The position numbers and the translations under genes are program-made. Below, one piece after another: positions 42,890 through 56,037 of a stretch of DNA of 64,000 bases; the stretch's first letter is position 1, and each line of letters opens with the position of its first letter. Origin of the DNA: Pictodentalium vernedei (lineage: Eukaryota > Mollusca > Scaphopoda > Dentaliida > Dentaliidae); the NCBI GenBank assembly GCA_031216915.1, contig CM062297.1:539732971-539796970 (forward strand), written 5' to 3'. The notes under the pieces are model-generated. The model was not told the origin of the DNA, made no database searches, and saw only the letters and a program-made list of their open reading frames with translations.

Positions 42890-43429
42890 TTCACAAAAAA
42901 GCAAGTTCTGGACAAGTTACATCTCCTTTCGGAGCCAAAAAATCAGGCATTGTGGCACACATACTTGTTGCACAAAGATTTTGTGCAGTGTGAATAACCA
43001 AATCACATCAAAACAAAACAAAATTATCAGCAAAATTACAATTTCTCACATTTTGCAGTTTGAAAGCAAGTTTCAGGCTCCCAAAATGTGCCCAAATATG
43101 GACACCGAAACTTGGCATGTGCAAACCTGAATGTGAGTGAGTGGAAGATGTGCCTGCAAAAAATGAACACTTTCTAACCAAAAATGCAATAAGTTATCGC
43201 CCGCGGGAAATCAGGCATGGCCCAGATATTTAATGCAGTGACATTGGCTGCAGAGTAAATAACCAAGACACATCAAAACAAAAAAAAATTACAACTTTTG
43301 AATTTTGGAGCACAAATAAGCCAAAGTATGGATACAGAAACATGGCTTGAACAAACTTGAATGTATATGAGTGAAAGATACTGCGTGTCAAAAATCAATA
43401 CTTTCTGCACAGTGGCTCTGAAGGCGAAA
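42890..43429. repeat. Diverged tandem repeat T7, left part
   Basis: Repeated motifs include AATAACCAA-ACACATCAAAAC (42985, 43259), AAATTACAA-TTTTG..TTTTGGAGC/CAGTTTGA, GGACACCGAAACTTGGC / GGATACAGAAACATGGC and AATGTGAGTGAGTG / AATGTATATGAGTG. The right part resumes at 56038 after DIRS D, for example TTTCTGTACAGTGATTCTGAAG matching TTTCTGCACAGTGGCTCTGAAG. Confidence 0.6.
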
Positions 43430-43657
43430 ATGAAAAAAATTAAAGTAATTTATACACAAATTTTGCTCCCAATCCCCAAAATTTGCATGCAAAACCAAAA
43501 ATTAGAAGTCCTATCTGGCCCTCCACACATTTACCCTCCACACATGTGCAGACGCCAGGAAATCACCGAATTCGGCACCAACATTATTCTTTGTTTGGCC
43601 CTTGTAAGATAACAACAAACTGACATTTACTGCCCACTCATGGGAGGGCCATTCCCA

Positions 43658-43746
43658 TCTGGGCCACCGGAAAGTATAAAAAATATATAAATTACTTTAA
43701 ATTTTTTCATATTTTTATACTGTATACCAATGGCCCAGACTAGCTG
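43658..43746. repeat. Internal complementary region of DIRS D
   Basis: TAAATTTTTTCAT^ATTTTTATACTG marks the joined ends. The right half complements 56002-56037 without mismatch although the genes are badly decayed, which helps to fix the element edges. Confidence 0.85.
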
Positions 43747-45009
43747 AATCGTAAAAAGGAGGGCCTAGAACTTTCGAAATAGTAGATCATCATAGATCAA
43801 ATCCTTCAGTCCATGATGAAGAAAATTAGAATAATTAGAATTTACATGTATGTCTCTTTATACCATAACAGAAGAGACATATCCTTATATGTATCCCAAT
43901 TATGTAAATCCTAAATCTGAGCATGAAATCATGGTAAATAGGATGTAACAAGTTCACAAATTTTTAAGGCTAGTCTGGACTAAGCCCTAAAAATTAGGAT
44001 GGCATATTTGAGAATGAGAGAAAATTGCCCATAAACCTATGCCATACAATAATACTACAGCTGAAGGCCGAATATAGTACGGACAAAAACAGCTTCCTTC
44101 ATAGTTACATACCCAATAAGCCAGAGAACTGGACAAAATGAACCCCCCCCCCCCCTCACCCCTTTTTTTTTAACATATCTTCAAAAGAAAGAGAGGAGAG
44201 CTCTGGAATCAATAAGCGGTAACCAGAAACGATATAAATAATTATCGATCAGGCACTCAAAAATTAATTCATGAATAATAAATGGTGCTTAATGCCACTT
44301 CACAAGCCAAGACTATAGCGACAATTTGGTGAATAACATTATTCGCTACAAAAAATGCACTGCAGATGACGTATACAGGTACGATGAAATCAGTGAAATA
44401 ATAATATAACATACACATACAAAAGCGAGATACGATGAACAATCTATGCAGAGAAAACACGCTTCAAAGATCATTCACAGGAGACCTCTGTACAATTAAA
44501 TCCTGTACGAACACTCTCCAATGTGTACCATTTGGTATCTACAATTATAAACACATGTGAATATGCGATTTGAGAACTGACAAAATAGAGACCAGGATCT
44601 AGAAATGGAGGTAGGTATGATTATCCGACTTCAACACAGATCGCCCCCGAAATATATAATAATTTCTAGGTCCATCAAAGTGATAGCGTAACAAAATATT
44701 GCGCGAGTGCATAAAAATCCAGCTTGCAATCATCTAAAAACCACTAAATGGTTATGCAGTCACCTATGAACTCAAATAGCAGTAAATATGATGATTAAAT
44801 AAGTTCTTGTATATTAGAAATCAGAAAATAAACACCGGAAACTAATGCAACAGAACTGCATATATGCCTATGAGGGCGCCATGCAACACGAACAAAATGC
44901 ATAGTATGTATGTATGTATTTAAGATATATGTATGTGACAGTGTGTGAGTGTGGGGGGGGGGGGGGGGGGGGGGGGAATCGAATATATGTCGAAACCTCC
45001 TCACCTACA

Positions 45010-46100
45010 TTATTAATCATTGCTGGTCCAGACAGCAATAATATAGTGACCACAAAGCTCTCTCACGTCTGACATACTCCGTAATGCCACTGAGAGCGGA
45101 GAATGACGTGAAGAACAAAACTTCCCTTGAAGAAGAAAACCCTCTAGTGGAGGAAGCTTCTGGGGAATGTTCAATAACAGACACCATAACCTCAATGTAA
45201 TGAATAGAAACAAATGAATTGAAGGATACGCATATCCTATCATTCATTCCCATGAAAACAGCTGAGCGTCAAATGTATGCACTCAAAAGCCTAATACTGG
45301 CGACACAAAAAATGGAAACTATTATTCCCGTGTCCTGCAAACTTAACTATCCTGAAGTGATCCTATATAAGATCATGTAATAGCCATACAGTTAGAATAA
45401 CCCCAAGATGTAGCCAGTGCTTTACTTCATGCGCTGAAATCTTAAGCACTGACTGCTGATTGGAAGATAAATTTACCTAAGCAGTACGAATAGCTAACTG
45501 ACTTCATTTAACAACTGAATGAACCTAAATGACCCTTCTATTGGAAAGTAATGACAAAAGAGGCCTTTCTTCTCTTCTGATAAACTCTGATCTGCGTCTA
45601 TAAATACATGATCGGTAATAATATAATTCAATGATGTAGTGTAAACAATGAGACATCATTTCTGAATATGTGGTTTCCAAGAACCGAGGGTCCCAAGATC
45701 CCTGCATAGAGAGACCATCGGACTCAGGATTGTAACCCAATATATGAACTCACGTCCATCATAATTGAGAAAACCGTTAAATATATGCCCAAACTTGACC
45801 TTATGTTAAAAGATTCTCTAAAACAAAACAGGTCTAGAGCGAAAAACATCTACCACTCCAGTTAAGAATAACTGGAGGGACGTGTGCGTAAGCGACCCAT
45901 CGAAATAACATTCATAGCCGCCCCGTACAACCCCATCCGGCACATAAAATTTTCTGCTGTTAATGCGTCAGATAACAGACAAAAGTGAGCCAAACAGCTG
46001 GCTAATTCGCTCTGTGAAACAACAGACGAACCAGCCTGTTGAAAATGAATTGTGGGATATGTGTATCCTATCATTAATCCCATGAGACATTATCTAGTTC
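45010..46100 (-). pseudogene. DIRS D remnants of RT C-terminus, recombinase and RT/RNase H
   Basis: 45010-45260 matches the RT C-terminal block of A (about 21840-22090; MIGYAYP and PQKLPPLEGFLLQGK). 45395-45600 matches the recombinase end of A (about 20970-21150). 45640-46020 matches the RNase H/RT area (GSWDPRFLE; ENFMCRMGLYGAAMNVISMG, compare EFMRLIGLCGAAADLIPMG). The order is not that of an intact element, so internal rearrangement has taken place. A G-run (44957-44976) lies just before. Confidence 0.7.
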
Positions 46101-49100
46101 ACAATTCAAGTGATCTAAAGAACTATACTCGCTAAATCGCCGTACGCTCACTTTTCAACTGAAAGATTATCATAAATAACCTTATTATCCAGTTCCAGTC
46201 AAAATCAGTCAGACCGAGCTCTGTAAGAGCCTCGAGCCACCGGCTCAGGGGTATCTGATCAGTAACTCAAAGAGACGTAAATCCCCTATCCAAGTGGCTG
46301 TATAGGCAATCCCTGAAGAAATATATAGGAGAGATACCTATACCTTTGCTATGAGTCCTTATAGACGATCTGAGTCTAGGACAACCTCTCCTACTCTTTC
46401 TGTTGGTGTGGTCGATTAGACCCCAACTTAAAGAGTTGAGTATTGATGCTTTCTTGTAGCTTAATCCTACATTAATGAAAGCTTACCATCAAAGACTAGA
46501 GTCTGGAAAACTAAAGTGACCTGTAGCAAGTTTTCCACCTAGTCAAATGTTAATATGAAGACACAAGGCTTCATCACATCAGAATAACTCCCACTAAACA
46601 TTTGTTAAGGCAGAGATATATATATAATAGGTCTGGAAAGAATTTTTAAAAGGTACAAACGACCACAAAATTCCTTTCCAAAAAGACGTAGCGTCACAGT
46701 ACTTAAAACTGAAGTACATAAGACCATGAGTCTAAATTCGCTCTGAATAAGAAATTATCTTCTCAATTGTGTCCCGAGCGAACAGCTACATGATGAAGGT
46801 AAGGCTACAACTAAGATCTTAGCCTGCCTATTCAGCGCAGAGAAACTCTCAACACATCTTCCCCTGTCGTTTTTTAAAAGTATGTGAACAAACACAAACG
46901 GTTAAAAATACAGAAGAAGAAGATAAGAAACCGTATTACTTTTTCCTGCAGGAAGTTAAATATGGTGTCGTCTACACAATCGAAAACCTGTGACACCCAT
47001 GTAGACTTAACCAGAAAGAGATCTTATTATCCTACTCTTTGTCCGGATGAAGTCAGCGTCTAACAACGCTAACGGTTTCTCACAATTACTCGCAGCATTG
47101 TGATTCACTGGAACAAGTTCAAGGAAACAATAATGTATAGCATCCATAACATCCATGAGTTGTTCCGAAAGAGAAAGTTATCCTCTTCCGTATCCCTTTC
47201 ATCATTCATCTAAATCAGTCAGAATCACGGTCACTGGCATCTGAACAGGCAGATGACTAGACCGATCAAGTACCATTCAACAGCTCAAGATTTGAGACTG
47301 ACGTTGAGTGCTTCTGCCATAGCAGGAATACTGCGATTCGCTGTGCAATTTGCGACAGCAAGTCCATTACGGAGGCCTGAGGAGCAGCGGTCATGAATTG
47401 CTTGTCTGCCGGCTGCTCCTGGGACAGTGTGTCCAAGATGGCTATTACTGCGGACGTCCCGATGAATGAAGCCTCATCTCGTTAGCTACTAGATTGTGCG
47501 ACTTTCTTCACAAAAGATGGACCTTTTGACGATGCAGACTAGATATCTTAAGTCACTTAGCCAAGGTTCGGTCGGGAGTGCTTGGTAGATGCTAAAGAAT
47601 CCAAACTGTAGCCGTCCCCGGCTAAGAATTGAACTTAGTGTACCAGACAATAGCTATGTGTGTCAGCTCTGACTGACGCAAGTTCCTACCAACAGCACCC
47701 AGCCCCAGATGTTGTTAACCCTTTACCCAACGCAGACGATATCAAAATTTATTATTTTAAATATATTTTTTTCAAATTTTTCAAAAAATTTCAACAAAAC
47801 CATATCATGTGACCCCTCGTTGGAACGAGCTCGAATTCAGAACAACTGAATTTGCATATTACATGGGCGGATGCGGCCGATTCGTTGGGTAAAGAGTTAA
47901 AAGAGAGAGAGAGGTTTCCCTCTTGCTTGCCGTCCAGGGAGACCTAACCCAGCGTACCTCAGAACTTGTTGGCTTCTTCCATCCATCAACACAGGGTGAG
48001 CATGATTGGATTAAATAGTGCTCGCTACACCCTTATTCTCTCTCAACCGCTACAGACATACGCGGCGTCACACTACTATTCTACGTGATAGATCTGCCGG
48101 TTGAGCTAGCTGGAGACAAGGGACGTAAACCTTAGTTCAAAAGCCTAGCCCTTGTCTAATATCATTGAGCACTTTTCCGCTAGCTCTGAATACAATGCAC
48201 ATGCGACACATCCGGTGTCCCAGTCCTCATATTCAATCTTAACTGCTTCACCGGTGTCAGGGTACTGAAACCACTCATCGGCGTTTATAGCCATGTGCAA
48301 TATAAGAGAACTTTGTCCGTTATGTAGAGGAAACCGTAAGACTAGCTAACCCCGGCAGTCTATCAGATGGGACGTCCCGGACTGGAGGCATGGACATATA
48401 CTCCGACTGACGCAAGTACCTACCAACATCTGTCCCCAGACGATGCTGTAAGAGAGAGAGGCCTCTCTCTTGCTCGAAGTCCTGGGTGACCTGGACGAGC
48501 ATACCTCAAAACTTGCCGGCTTCCTCCTTCCGTCATCGCTGGGTGAGCATGGTTGCATATTATTGTGCTCGCTCCACCCTATATCATCTCCTAGCCCGGA
48601 GTGGATACACCCGGCATCAGTTCTCAGAGGCCTGAGTAACCACTTCACCAGTCGAGCTAGCTGGCGACAACAGACTTTGTGCAGTCATGTGTGCTTTTCG
48701 AACGTAGAGGAAGCTATTAGACTAGCCGACTCCGGCAGCCTATTAGAAGGAGCATCCCGGACAGGAAGGCATGGATGTAAGCTCCAACTGACACAAGTTC
48801 CTACCAACAACCTCTGACCCCAGATGTTGTTATAAGAGAGAGGGTCCTCTCTCTTGCTCGCGATCATGGTAAACCTGGACGAGCAAACCTCAGAACTTGT
48901 CTGCTTCCTCCTTCCCGTGCTTCCTCCTTTCCGTCATCGCAGGGTGAGCATGTTCGTATTTTTATAGTGCTCGCTACACCCTTATTCCTCTTCTCGACCG
49001 CTACAGACATACCCGGCATCACACCACTAGTCTATGTGATAGATCTGCCGGTTGAGCTAGTTGGAGACAAGGGACATAAACCTTAGTTCAAAAGCCTAGC

Positions 49101-49223
49101 CCTTGTCTAATATCATTGAGCACTTTTCCACTAGCTCTAATAGTATAATGCGACGACAGAAGCACACTTCCTGACGGCGTCACGAAACCACACCATGTTC
49201 TTGTTCTTCTGTAAATAGAATCT
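46101..49223 (-). pseudogene. DIRS D gag remnant with repeated internal blocks
   Basis: Fragments similar to gag of A appear from about 46.2 kb onward (for example the CGTATCCCTTTC area near 47190 and AGCACTTTTCCGCTAGCTCTGAAT at 48168). A block containing CTTGCTCG...GACGAGC...GGTGAGCATG...GTGCTCGCT...GAGCTAGCTGG is present three times, at about 47915-48200, 48450-48670 and 48840-49145. The second and third copies are the gag N-terminal area duplicated in tandem. No open frame remains. Confidence 0.6.
47715..47900. mobile_element. TTAA-flanked foldback MITE, copy 3, inside DIRS D
   Basis: Begins TTAACCCTTTACCCAACGCAGAC and ends GTTGGGTAAAGAGTTAA. The uninterrupted sequence is visible at 48832-48845 in a duplicated block (CCAGATGTTGTTATAAGAGAG), showing the insertion point. 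Confidence 0.82.
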
Positions 49224-51045
49224 AAATGAAAGTGTCAATGACACTGTAGCTCAACCTGTCAAGACAAAGACATGTACATGTATAGTATGTGACACAGCAA
49301 TGACAAACATCTAGGTAATGACCTGATAACAAAGGTACATATAAAGTATTGTAACGGTCTGTACATAAATACTGACCGTTGCCTGTAACAAATGTATAGG
49401 TAAAGTATTGTAAAGGTGGGCTACAGTCAGATGCTAAACTGAAAAGAAATCTTTGAGTCCCAGAGTGGGTCTGACTCAACCCCAAGATATTTGTTCTCAT
49501 AGCACAGTGATAACAAAGGCACCCCAAAACACACTCGTTCCTGTCCCAAGGTGAAAACAAAGGTACCCAAGAAGTTTTGTGAAGATCAGTTCATAAATAC
49601 GAGCTGTATAGAACTTGTGACAAAAAACTGATTGGACCAAATTTTGGTACAAAATGGCCACTGGCAGCCATCTTGAATTTTGGACCGCACCCAGAAAGAT
49701 TCATTCTCGTCCCAAGGTGATAACAAAGGTACCCAAGAAGTTTTGTGAAGATCGGTTCATAAATACAGCCTCTACCCTGAGCCGTATTGACATGTGTGCT
49801 TACATTGTGAAAGTAGCACTGAATAAATCAAAGTTCATCTAATTTGCATAATTCTGCATGAAAAAAAAAACCTTACAATATGTGATGTATTCCATGTTAC
49901 TAAACATTCATACAAAAATGTATTCAAATCAAAACTTTCATACAGAAGTTCTGTACAAAAGACTGATTGCACTAATTTTGGTACAAAATGGCTGCTGGTG
50001 GCTATCTTGAATTTCGGACCACACCCAAACATACTCGCTCTCATTCCACGGTGATAACAAAGGTACCCAAGAAGTTTCATAAAGATTGGTTCATAAATAT
50101 GGCCTCTAGTCTGAACCGTATAGAAGTTGTGTACAAAAAACTGATTAGACCTAATTTCGGTACAAAATGGCCACTGGCAGCCATCTTGAATTTTAGACCG
50201 CACCCAGAAACACTCGTTCTCGTCCCAAGGTGATAACAAAGGTACCCAAGACATTTCGTGAAGATCAGTTCATAAATACAGACTCTAGCCCGAGCCGTAT
50301 TGACATGTGTACTTACTGTGTGTAAGTCGCAATGAAAAAATCAAAGTTCATCTAATTTGCATAATTTCTGCACGAGAAAAAAACCTGTATTATATGTGAT
50401 GTATCCCATGGTACTAAACATTCACACAAAAAATTATTCAAATCAGCGCTTTCATATGGAAGTTCTGTGCAAAAATCTGATTACACCTAATTTTGTACAA
50501 AATGGCTGCCATCGGCCATCTTGAATTTCGGACCGGACCCAAAAACACTCGTTCTCATCCCACGGTGATACCAAAGGTACCCAAGAAGTTTCGTAAAGAT
50601 CGGTTCATAAATACGGCATATAGCCCGAGCCGTATTAGCATTTGCACTTACAGTGCTGAAAGTAACACCAAAAAACATCAAAATTAGTCTAATTTGCACA
50701 ATTTACGCACAAGAAAGAAACCCGTATTATATGTGATGTATCCCATGGTACTAAACATTCATACAAAAAATTATTCAAATCAGAGCTTTCATATGGAAGT
50801 TCTGTAGAAAAAACAGATTTCTGCATTGTCGGTACAAAATGGCAGCTGGCGGCCATCTTGAATTTCGGACTGCACCCAAAAACACTCGTTCTCGTCCCAC
50901 GGTCATAACAAAGGTACCCAAGAAGTTTCGTAAATATCGGCTCATAAATACGGCCTCTAGCCCGAGCCGTATCCAATTGTTGACAGACGGACGGCGGGCC
51001 ATGACAGAAGCTCAAATTTGGCTTCGCCAAAGTTGAGCTAAAAAT
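49224..51045. mobile_element. Minisatellite element T4, T3-type ends with another core
   Basis: Starts AATGAAAGTGTCAATGACAC then TGTAGCTCAAC, and ends CAAAGTTGAGCTAAAAAT, nearly the same ends as T3. The core is different: units with ACAAAATGGCCACTGGCAGCC, TCTTGAATTTCGGACC, CACTCGTTCTCGTCCCA and AGGTACCCAAGAAGTTTCG, four to five diverged copies of about 350 bp from 49640 to 50970. Just before the end is GACAGACGGACGGCGGGCCATGACAG. Confidence 0.75.
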
Positions 51046-51197
51046 TATAGTGACGTTTTGGCGAGAGGACCAGCAGTGTCCCCTCACCATGATAGGACCA
51101 CAAACCATGACACCCGTCATCAACATAGTCAAACCTGACACATGGAGCAAGAATTAGTGGTAGTACATCAACAATACTCAAAACACCAAACATGTAA
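51046..51197. other. Spacer between two inserted elements
   Basis: About 150 bases that match neither DIRS A/B nor the flanking elements; probably another insertion remnant. Confidence 0.4.
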
Positions 51198-54100
51198 ACA
51201 AGAGGCTCCAAGGGGCCGGAGGGCGCTCACCTGACATGGTAGCCTAAATATCAACCCAGAGAATTGATTTCAACAAGTTGCATCTGCTCCTCCTGAGAAA
51301 AGCTTATACCAAATATCCAAAGATTCTGACCAGTGGATCTAAAAAGAATATTCCTCATATTGAACTAAGTTATAATTCGGGCTCCCACAGGGAGCCCATA
51401 TATGAACCCAGGGACTTGGCTTTAATAAACTTAAATCTCATCCCCCTAAGGATGCTGCACACCAAATATCAAAACATTCCGACTGCTGGATCTGAAGAAG
51501 AAGATTTTTAAAGAAAATTCCTCATTTTGAACTAAGTTACAATTCAAGCTCCCACAGTGAGTCCAAATATGGACCTAGGGACATGGCTTGGACAAACTTG
51601 AATCTCACCCCCCTAAGGATGCTGCATATCAAATATCAAAACATTCCCACTGCTGGATCTGAAGAAGATTTTTAAAGAAAATTCCTCATTTTGAACTAAG
51701 TTATAATTCGGGCTACCACAGTGAGTCCAAATATGAATCCAGGGATTTGGCTTGAACAAACTTGAATCTCACCCCGCTAAGCATGGTGGATACCCAATAT
51801 CAAAAGATTCTGCCTGCTGGATCTTAAGAAAATTTTCAAATAAATTTGCCTGAAATGCACTAAGTTCAAATTTGAGCTTCTATAGTGAGCCCAAATATGA
51901 ATCTAGGGAGCTCATTTGAACAAACTTGAATCAGATCCACCCCACAATGTTGCATGCCAAATATCAAAAGATTCTGCCTGCTGGATCTGGAGAAGAAAAT
52001 TTTTTAAGAAATTTGCCTGAAATGCACTAAGTTCGAATTCAAGCTACTATACTGAGCCCAAATATAAACCCAGGGGGCTGATTTGAACAAACTTGAATCA
52101 GATCCACCCCACAATGTTGCATACCAAATATCAAAAGATTTTGCCTGCTGGATCTGGAGAAGATTTTTTAAAAATTTGCCTGAAATGCACTAAGTTCGAA
52201 TTCAGGCTTCTATAGTGAGCCCAAATATGAATCCAGGGGGCCAATTTGAACAAACTTGAATCAGATTCACCCCCACAATGTTGCATACCAAATATCAAAA
52301 GATTCTGCCTCCTGGATCTGGAGAAGAAGATTTTTTAAGAAAGTTGCCTGAAATGCACTAAGTTCGAATTCAAGCTTCTATAGTGAGCCCAAATATAAAC
52401 CCAGGGGGCCGATTTGAACAAACTTGAATCAGATCCACCCCACAATGTTGCATACCAAATATCAAAAGATTCTGCCTGCTGGATCTGGAGAAGAAAATTT
52501 TTTAAGAAATTTGCCTGAAATGCACTAAGTTCGAATTCGGGCTTCTATAGTGAGCCCAAATATGAAACCAGGGGGCCGATTTGAACAAACTTGAATCAGA
52601 TCCACCCCACAATGTTGCATACCAAATATCAAAAGATTCTGCCTGCTGGATCTGGAGAAGAAGATTTTTTAAGAAATTTGCCTGAAATGCACTAAGTTCG
52701 AATTCGAGCTTCTATACGGAGCCCAAATATAAATCCAGGGGGCCAATTTGAACAAACTTGAATCAGATTCACCCCCACAATGTTGCATGCCAAATATCAA
52801 AAGATTCTGCCTCCTGGATCTGGAGAAGAAGATTTTTTAAGAAAGTTGCCTGAAATGCACTAAGTTCGAATTCAAGCTTCTATAGTGAGCCCAAATATAA
52901 ACCCAGGGGGCCGATTTGAACAAACTGGAATCAGATCCACCCCACAATGTTGCATACCAAATATCGAAAGATTCTGCCTGCTGGATCTGGAGAAGAAGAT
53001 TTTTTAAGAAATTTGCTTGAAATGCACTAAGTACGAATTCAAGCTTCTATACTGAGCCCAAATATAAACCAAGGGGGCTGATGTGAACAAACTTGAATCA
53101 GATCCACCCCACAATGTTGCATGACAAATATCAAAAGATTCTGCCTGCTGGATCTGGAGAAGATTTTTTAAGAAATTTGCCTGAAATGCACTAAGTTCGA
53201 ATTCGAGCTTCTATACGGAGCCCAAATATAAATCCAGGGGGCCAATTTGAACAAACTTGAATCAGATTCACCCCCACAATGTTGCATACCAAATATCAAA
53301 AGATTCTGCCTCCTGGATCTGGAGAAGAAGATTTTTTAAGAAAGTTGCCTGAAATGCACTAAGTTCGAATTCAAGCTTCTATAGTGAGCCCAAATATAAA
53401 CCCAGGGGGCCGATTTGAACAAACTGGAATCAGATCCACCCCACAATGTTGCATACCAAATATCGAAAGATTCTGCCTGCTGGATCTGGAGAAGAAGATT
53501 TTTTAAGAAATTTGCTTGAAATGCACTAAGTACGAATTCGAGCTTCTATACTGAGCCCAAATATAAACCAAGGGGGCTGATGTGAACAAACTTGAATCAG
53601 ATCCACCCCACAATGTTGCATGCCAAATATCAAAAGATTCTGCCTGCTGGATCTGGAGAAGATTTTTTAAGAAATTTGCCTGAAATGCACTAAGTTCGAA
53701 TTCGAGCTTCTATACGGAGCCCAAATATAAACCCAGGGGGCCGATTTGAACAAACTGGAATCAGATCCACCCCACAATGTTGCATACCAAATATCAAAAG
53801 ATTCTGCCTGCTGGATCTGGAGAAGAAGATTTTTTAAGAAATTTGCTTGAAATGCACTAAGTACGAATTCGAGCTTCTATACTGAGCCCAAATATAAACC
53901 AAGGGGGCCAATTTGAACAAACTTGAATCAGATCCACCCCACAATGTTGCATGCCAAATATCAAAAGATTCTGCCTGCTCGATCTGGAGAAGAAGATTTT
54001 TTAAGAAATTTACCTGAAATGCACTAAGTTCGAAATCGGGCTCCTATACTGAGCCCAAATATGAACCCAGGGGGCCGATTTGAACAAACTTGAATCAGAT

Positions 54101-54890
54101 CCACCCTACAATGTTGCATACCAAATATCAAAAGATTCTGCCTGCTGGATCTGGAGAAGAAGATTTTTTAATGTTTTTCCCATTGTCTGCGGTGTTAAAA
54201 AGTGCTGACTCCGCACTTTTTCAAAAGTCCTGAAAAAAGTACCTTGTGATCAAACCAATAGGGTTTTTTTTAACCATTCTATTCTACTGGATAAAAGTAA
54301 GCTTAAAACAAAATAAGAATTCTCTGTGCCGTGTAGTTTTGGAGATATGGCAGTTTTAAGGTTTTTCCTATTTTTAGCTCCCGAGGTTCCCACAGGGAAA
54401 GCAGAAAATTTTTTTTTGCATTAATCAACTACTTGTGACCCATTATCATCTCATATCAAATTTGGTTCAAATCGACCTGACGGTTCTGAAAATAGAAATT
54501 TTAGGCATGGCCAAAATTTTTGCCCCTCCCATAAAGTCGCCAAATATTGCCCCTCAAACTTTTCTTGAATAAACTTGAGTCTACACCTCAAAAGGAAGCT
54601 GCATACCAAATATCAAGTCTCTGCTACTGCTGGTTCATGAGAAGAAGATTTTCAAAGATTTTGGTGCCCCTTGGGGGCGTGGCCCCACCCAGGAAGAGGG
54701 GCAACTTCATTTGAACAAATGTGAATTGACATTAGGTAATAAACATTTACCCAACATTTGAAAAATATTGGGCCAGTGGTTTCTTCGGAGAAGTTGGTTT
54801 TGTAAAGTTTACGCCGGACGACGCCGGACGACGGACGGACGGAAAGCAATTAGTAAAGCTCCCCTTGAGCTTCACTCAGGTGAGCTAATA
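51198..54890. mobile_element. Minisatellite element T5 (~166-bp unit, about 17 copies)
   Basis: Starts ACAAGAGGCTCCAAGGGGCC then GGCGCTCACCTGACATGG, ends CACTCAGGTGAGCTAATA, so CTCACCTGA / TCAGGTGAG form short inverted ends. The core unit has CTGCCTGCTGGATCTGGAGA, TTGCCTGAAATGCACTAAGT and CACCCCACAATGTTGCAT, with spacing 164-167 bp. A hairpin AAAAAGTGC-TGACTCC-GCACTTTTT is at 54197-54221. Near the end is GACGCCGGACGACGGACGGACGG. No coding capacity. A relative begins at 63029. Confidence 0.8.
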
Positions 54891-56037
54891 AAGGAAAGGC
54901 TTCCTCTATTTACCCTACTATTTGATAAATTTTATTACCTAAAATCTAATATATGTCATTGTACCACCACCAAATCTACATAAATAAGCTAACATTAAAA
55001 TACAATCGATGAAATAAATACATCCAAAAGAAAAATTCCTTCAAAAAAAAACTTTTTTGACAAAAACATTTTTCTTAAATAAGAGCCCAAGTTCCCAAAG
55101 GGAACGATGAGCCCAAAAAAGCCTAAGTGTGGACAAATTATAAAAATATGCTATAAAATTAACTACCACACTATTAGAATATTTAATGTTACTTACAACT
55201 GTCGTTCCTAAAAATAATAGGAAACTACCTAGAGCATTGTCAATGTAAACAAAACCAGAAACAAGACCCCAGGCAACACGGCCCAAAGTCAGTAACAGAA
55301 ACAAGACTATCTGATGTAAAGCAAGATCTTCATCAGAAGAAAAAACTATACATCGGATGTATGATGCTTGACCAAAATGCCCAAACACCCCGAGGGTGAG
55401 GACGTAACCCTGGAGATGTACAAAATAATCTTCTGTATAATACGTTAAACTCCCAAGAAATTTTATAAAAAAAGTTCAATAAAACAAGCCAAAAAGCTTG
55501 GGAGCTTAACTGGGGGGGAAGGGGGGGGGGGGGGGCAGGGGGGGGCGGGATCAAGGGAAGGAAAGGAAGGAATACTAAACAAACAGTGAACAAATCATTA
55601 TCAATGAATGATGACATCAGGCCCATGCCCCGAAATTGGGAAACATGAACTAATTTTTATAAATATTATAAAATTACGGCCCTGAAAGTTTCAACCCACC
55701 ATTTCTTCCTTCCTTCATCCAGTTGTGTCCTTGGATCCACCAATTTAACCACTGATTTGTGTCTGTTTCCTCATTATTAATTGAGATTTAAAAAGCACAA
55801 ATGTCAGTTTGTTGTTATCTGACAAGGGCCAAACAAAGAATAATGTTGGTGCCGGATTCGGTGACTTCCTGGCGTCTGCGCATGCGCAGAGGGTAAATGT
55901 GTGGAGGGCCAGATAGGACTTCTAATTTTTGGTTTTGCATGCAAATTTTGGGGATTGGGGGCAAAATTTGTGTTTGGCCCTAGATATTTTTGGGTTAGCA
56001 ACAGCTAGTCTGGGCCATTGGTATACAGTATAAAAAT

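Larger units (their letters stand above)
43430..56037 (-). mobile_element. Old DIRS-like element D, scrambled and invaded
   Basis: Right end ACAGTATAAAAAT (56037) and left end ATGAAAAAAATTAAAG (43430) are defined by an internal complementary region at 43658-43746, whose halves meet at 43710/43711 and whose right half is an exact complement of the 36 terminal bases. Flanks GGCGAAA and ATTACAAC restore a T7 repeat unit. Coding remnants are heavily mutated and out of order. Insertions inside: MITE at 47715-47900, minisatellite elements T4 (49224-51045) and T5 (51198-54890). The terminal sequence (CCAATGGCCCAGAC-TAGCTG) differs slightly from A and B, so D is another subfamily. Confidence 0.85.
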
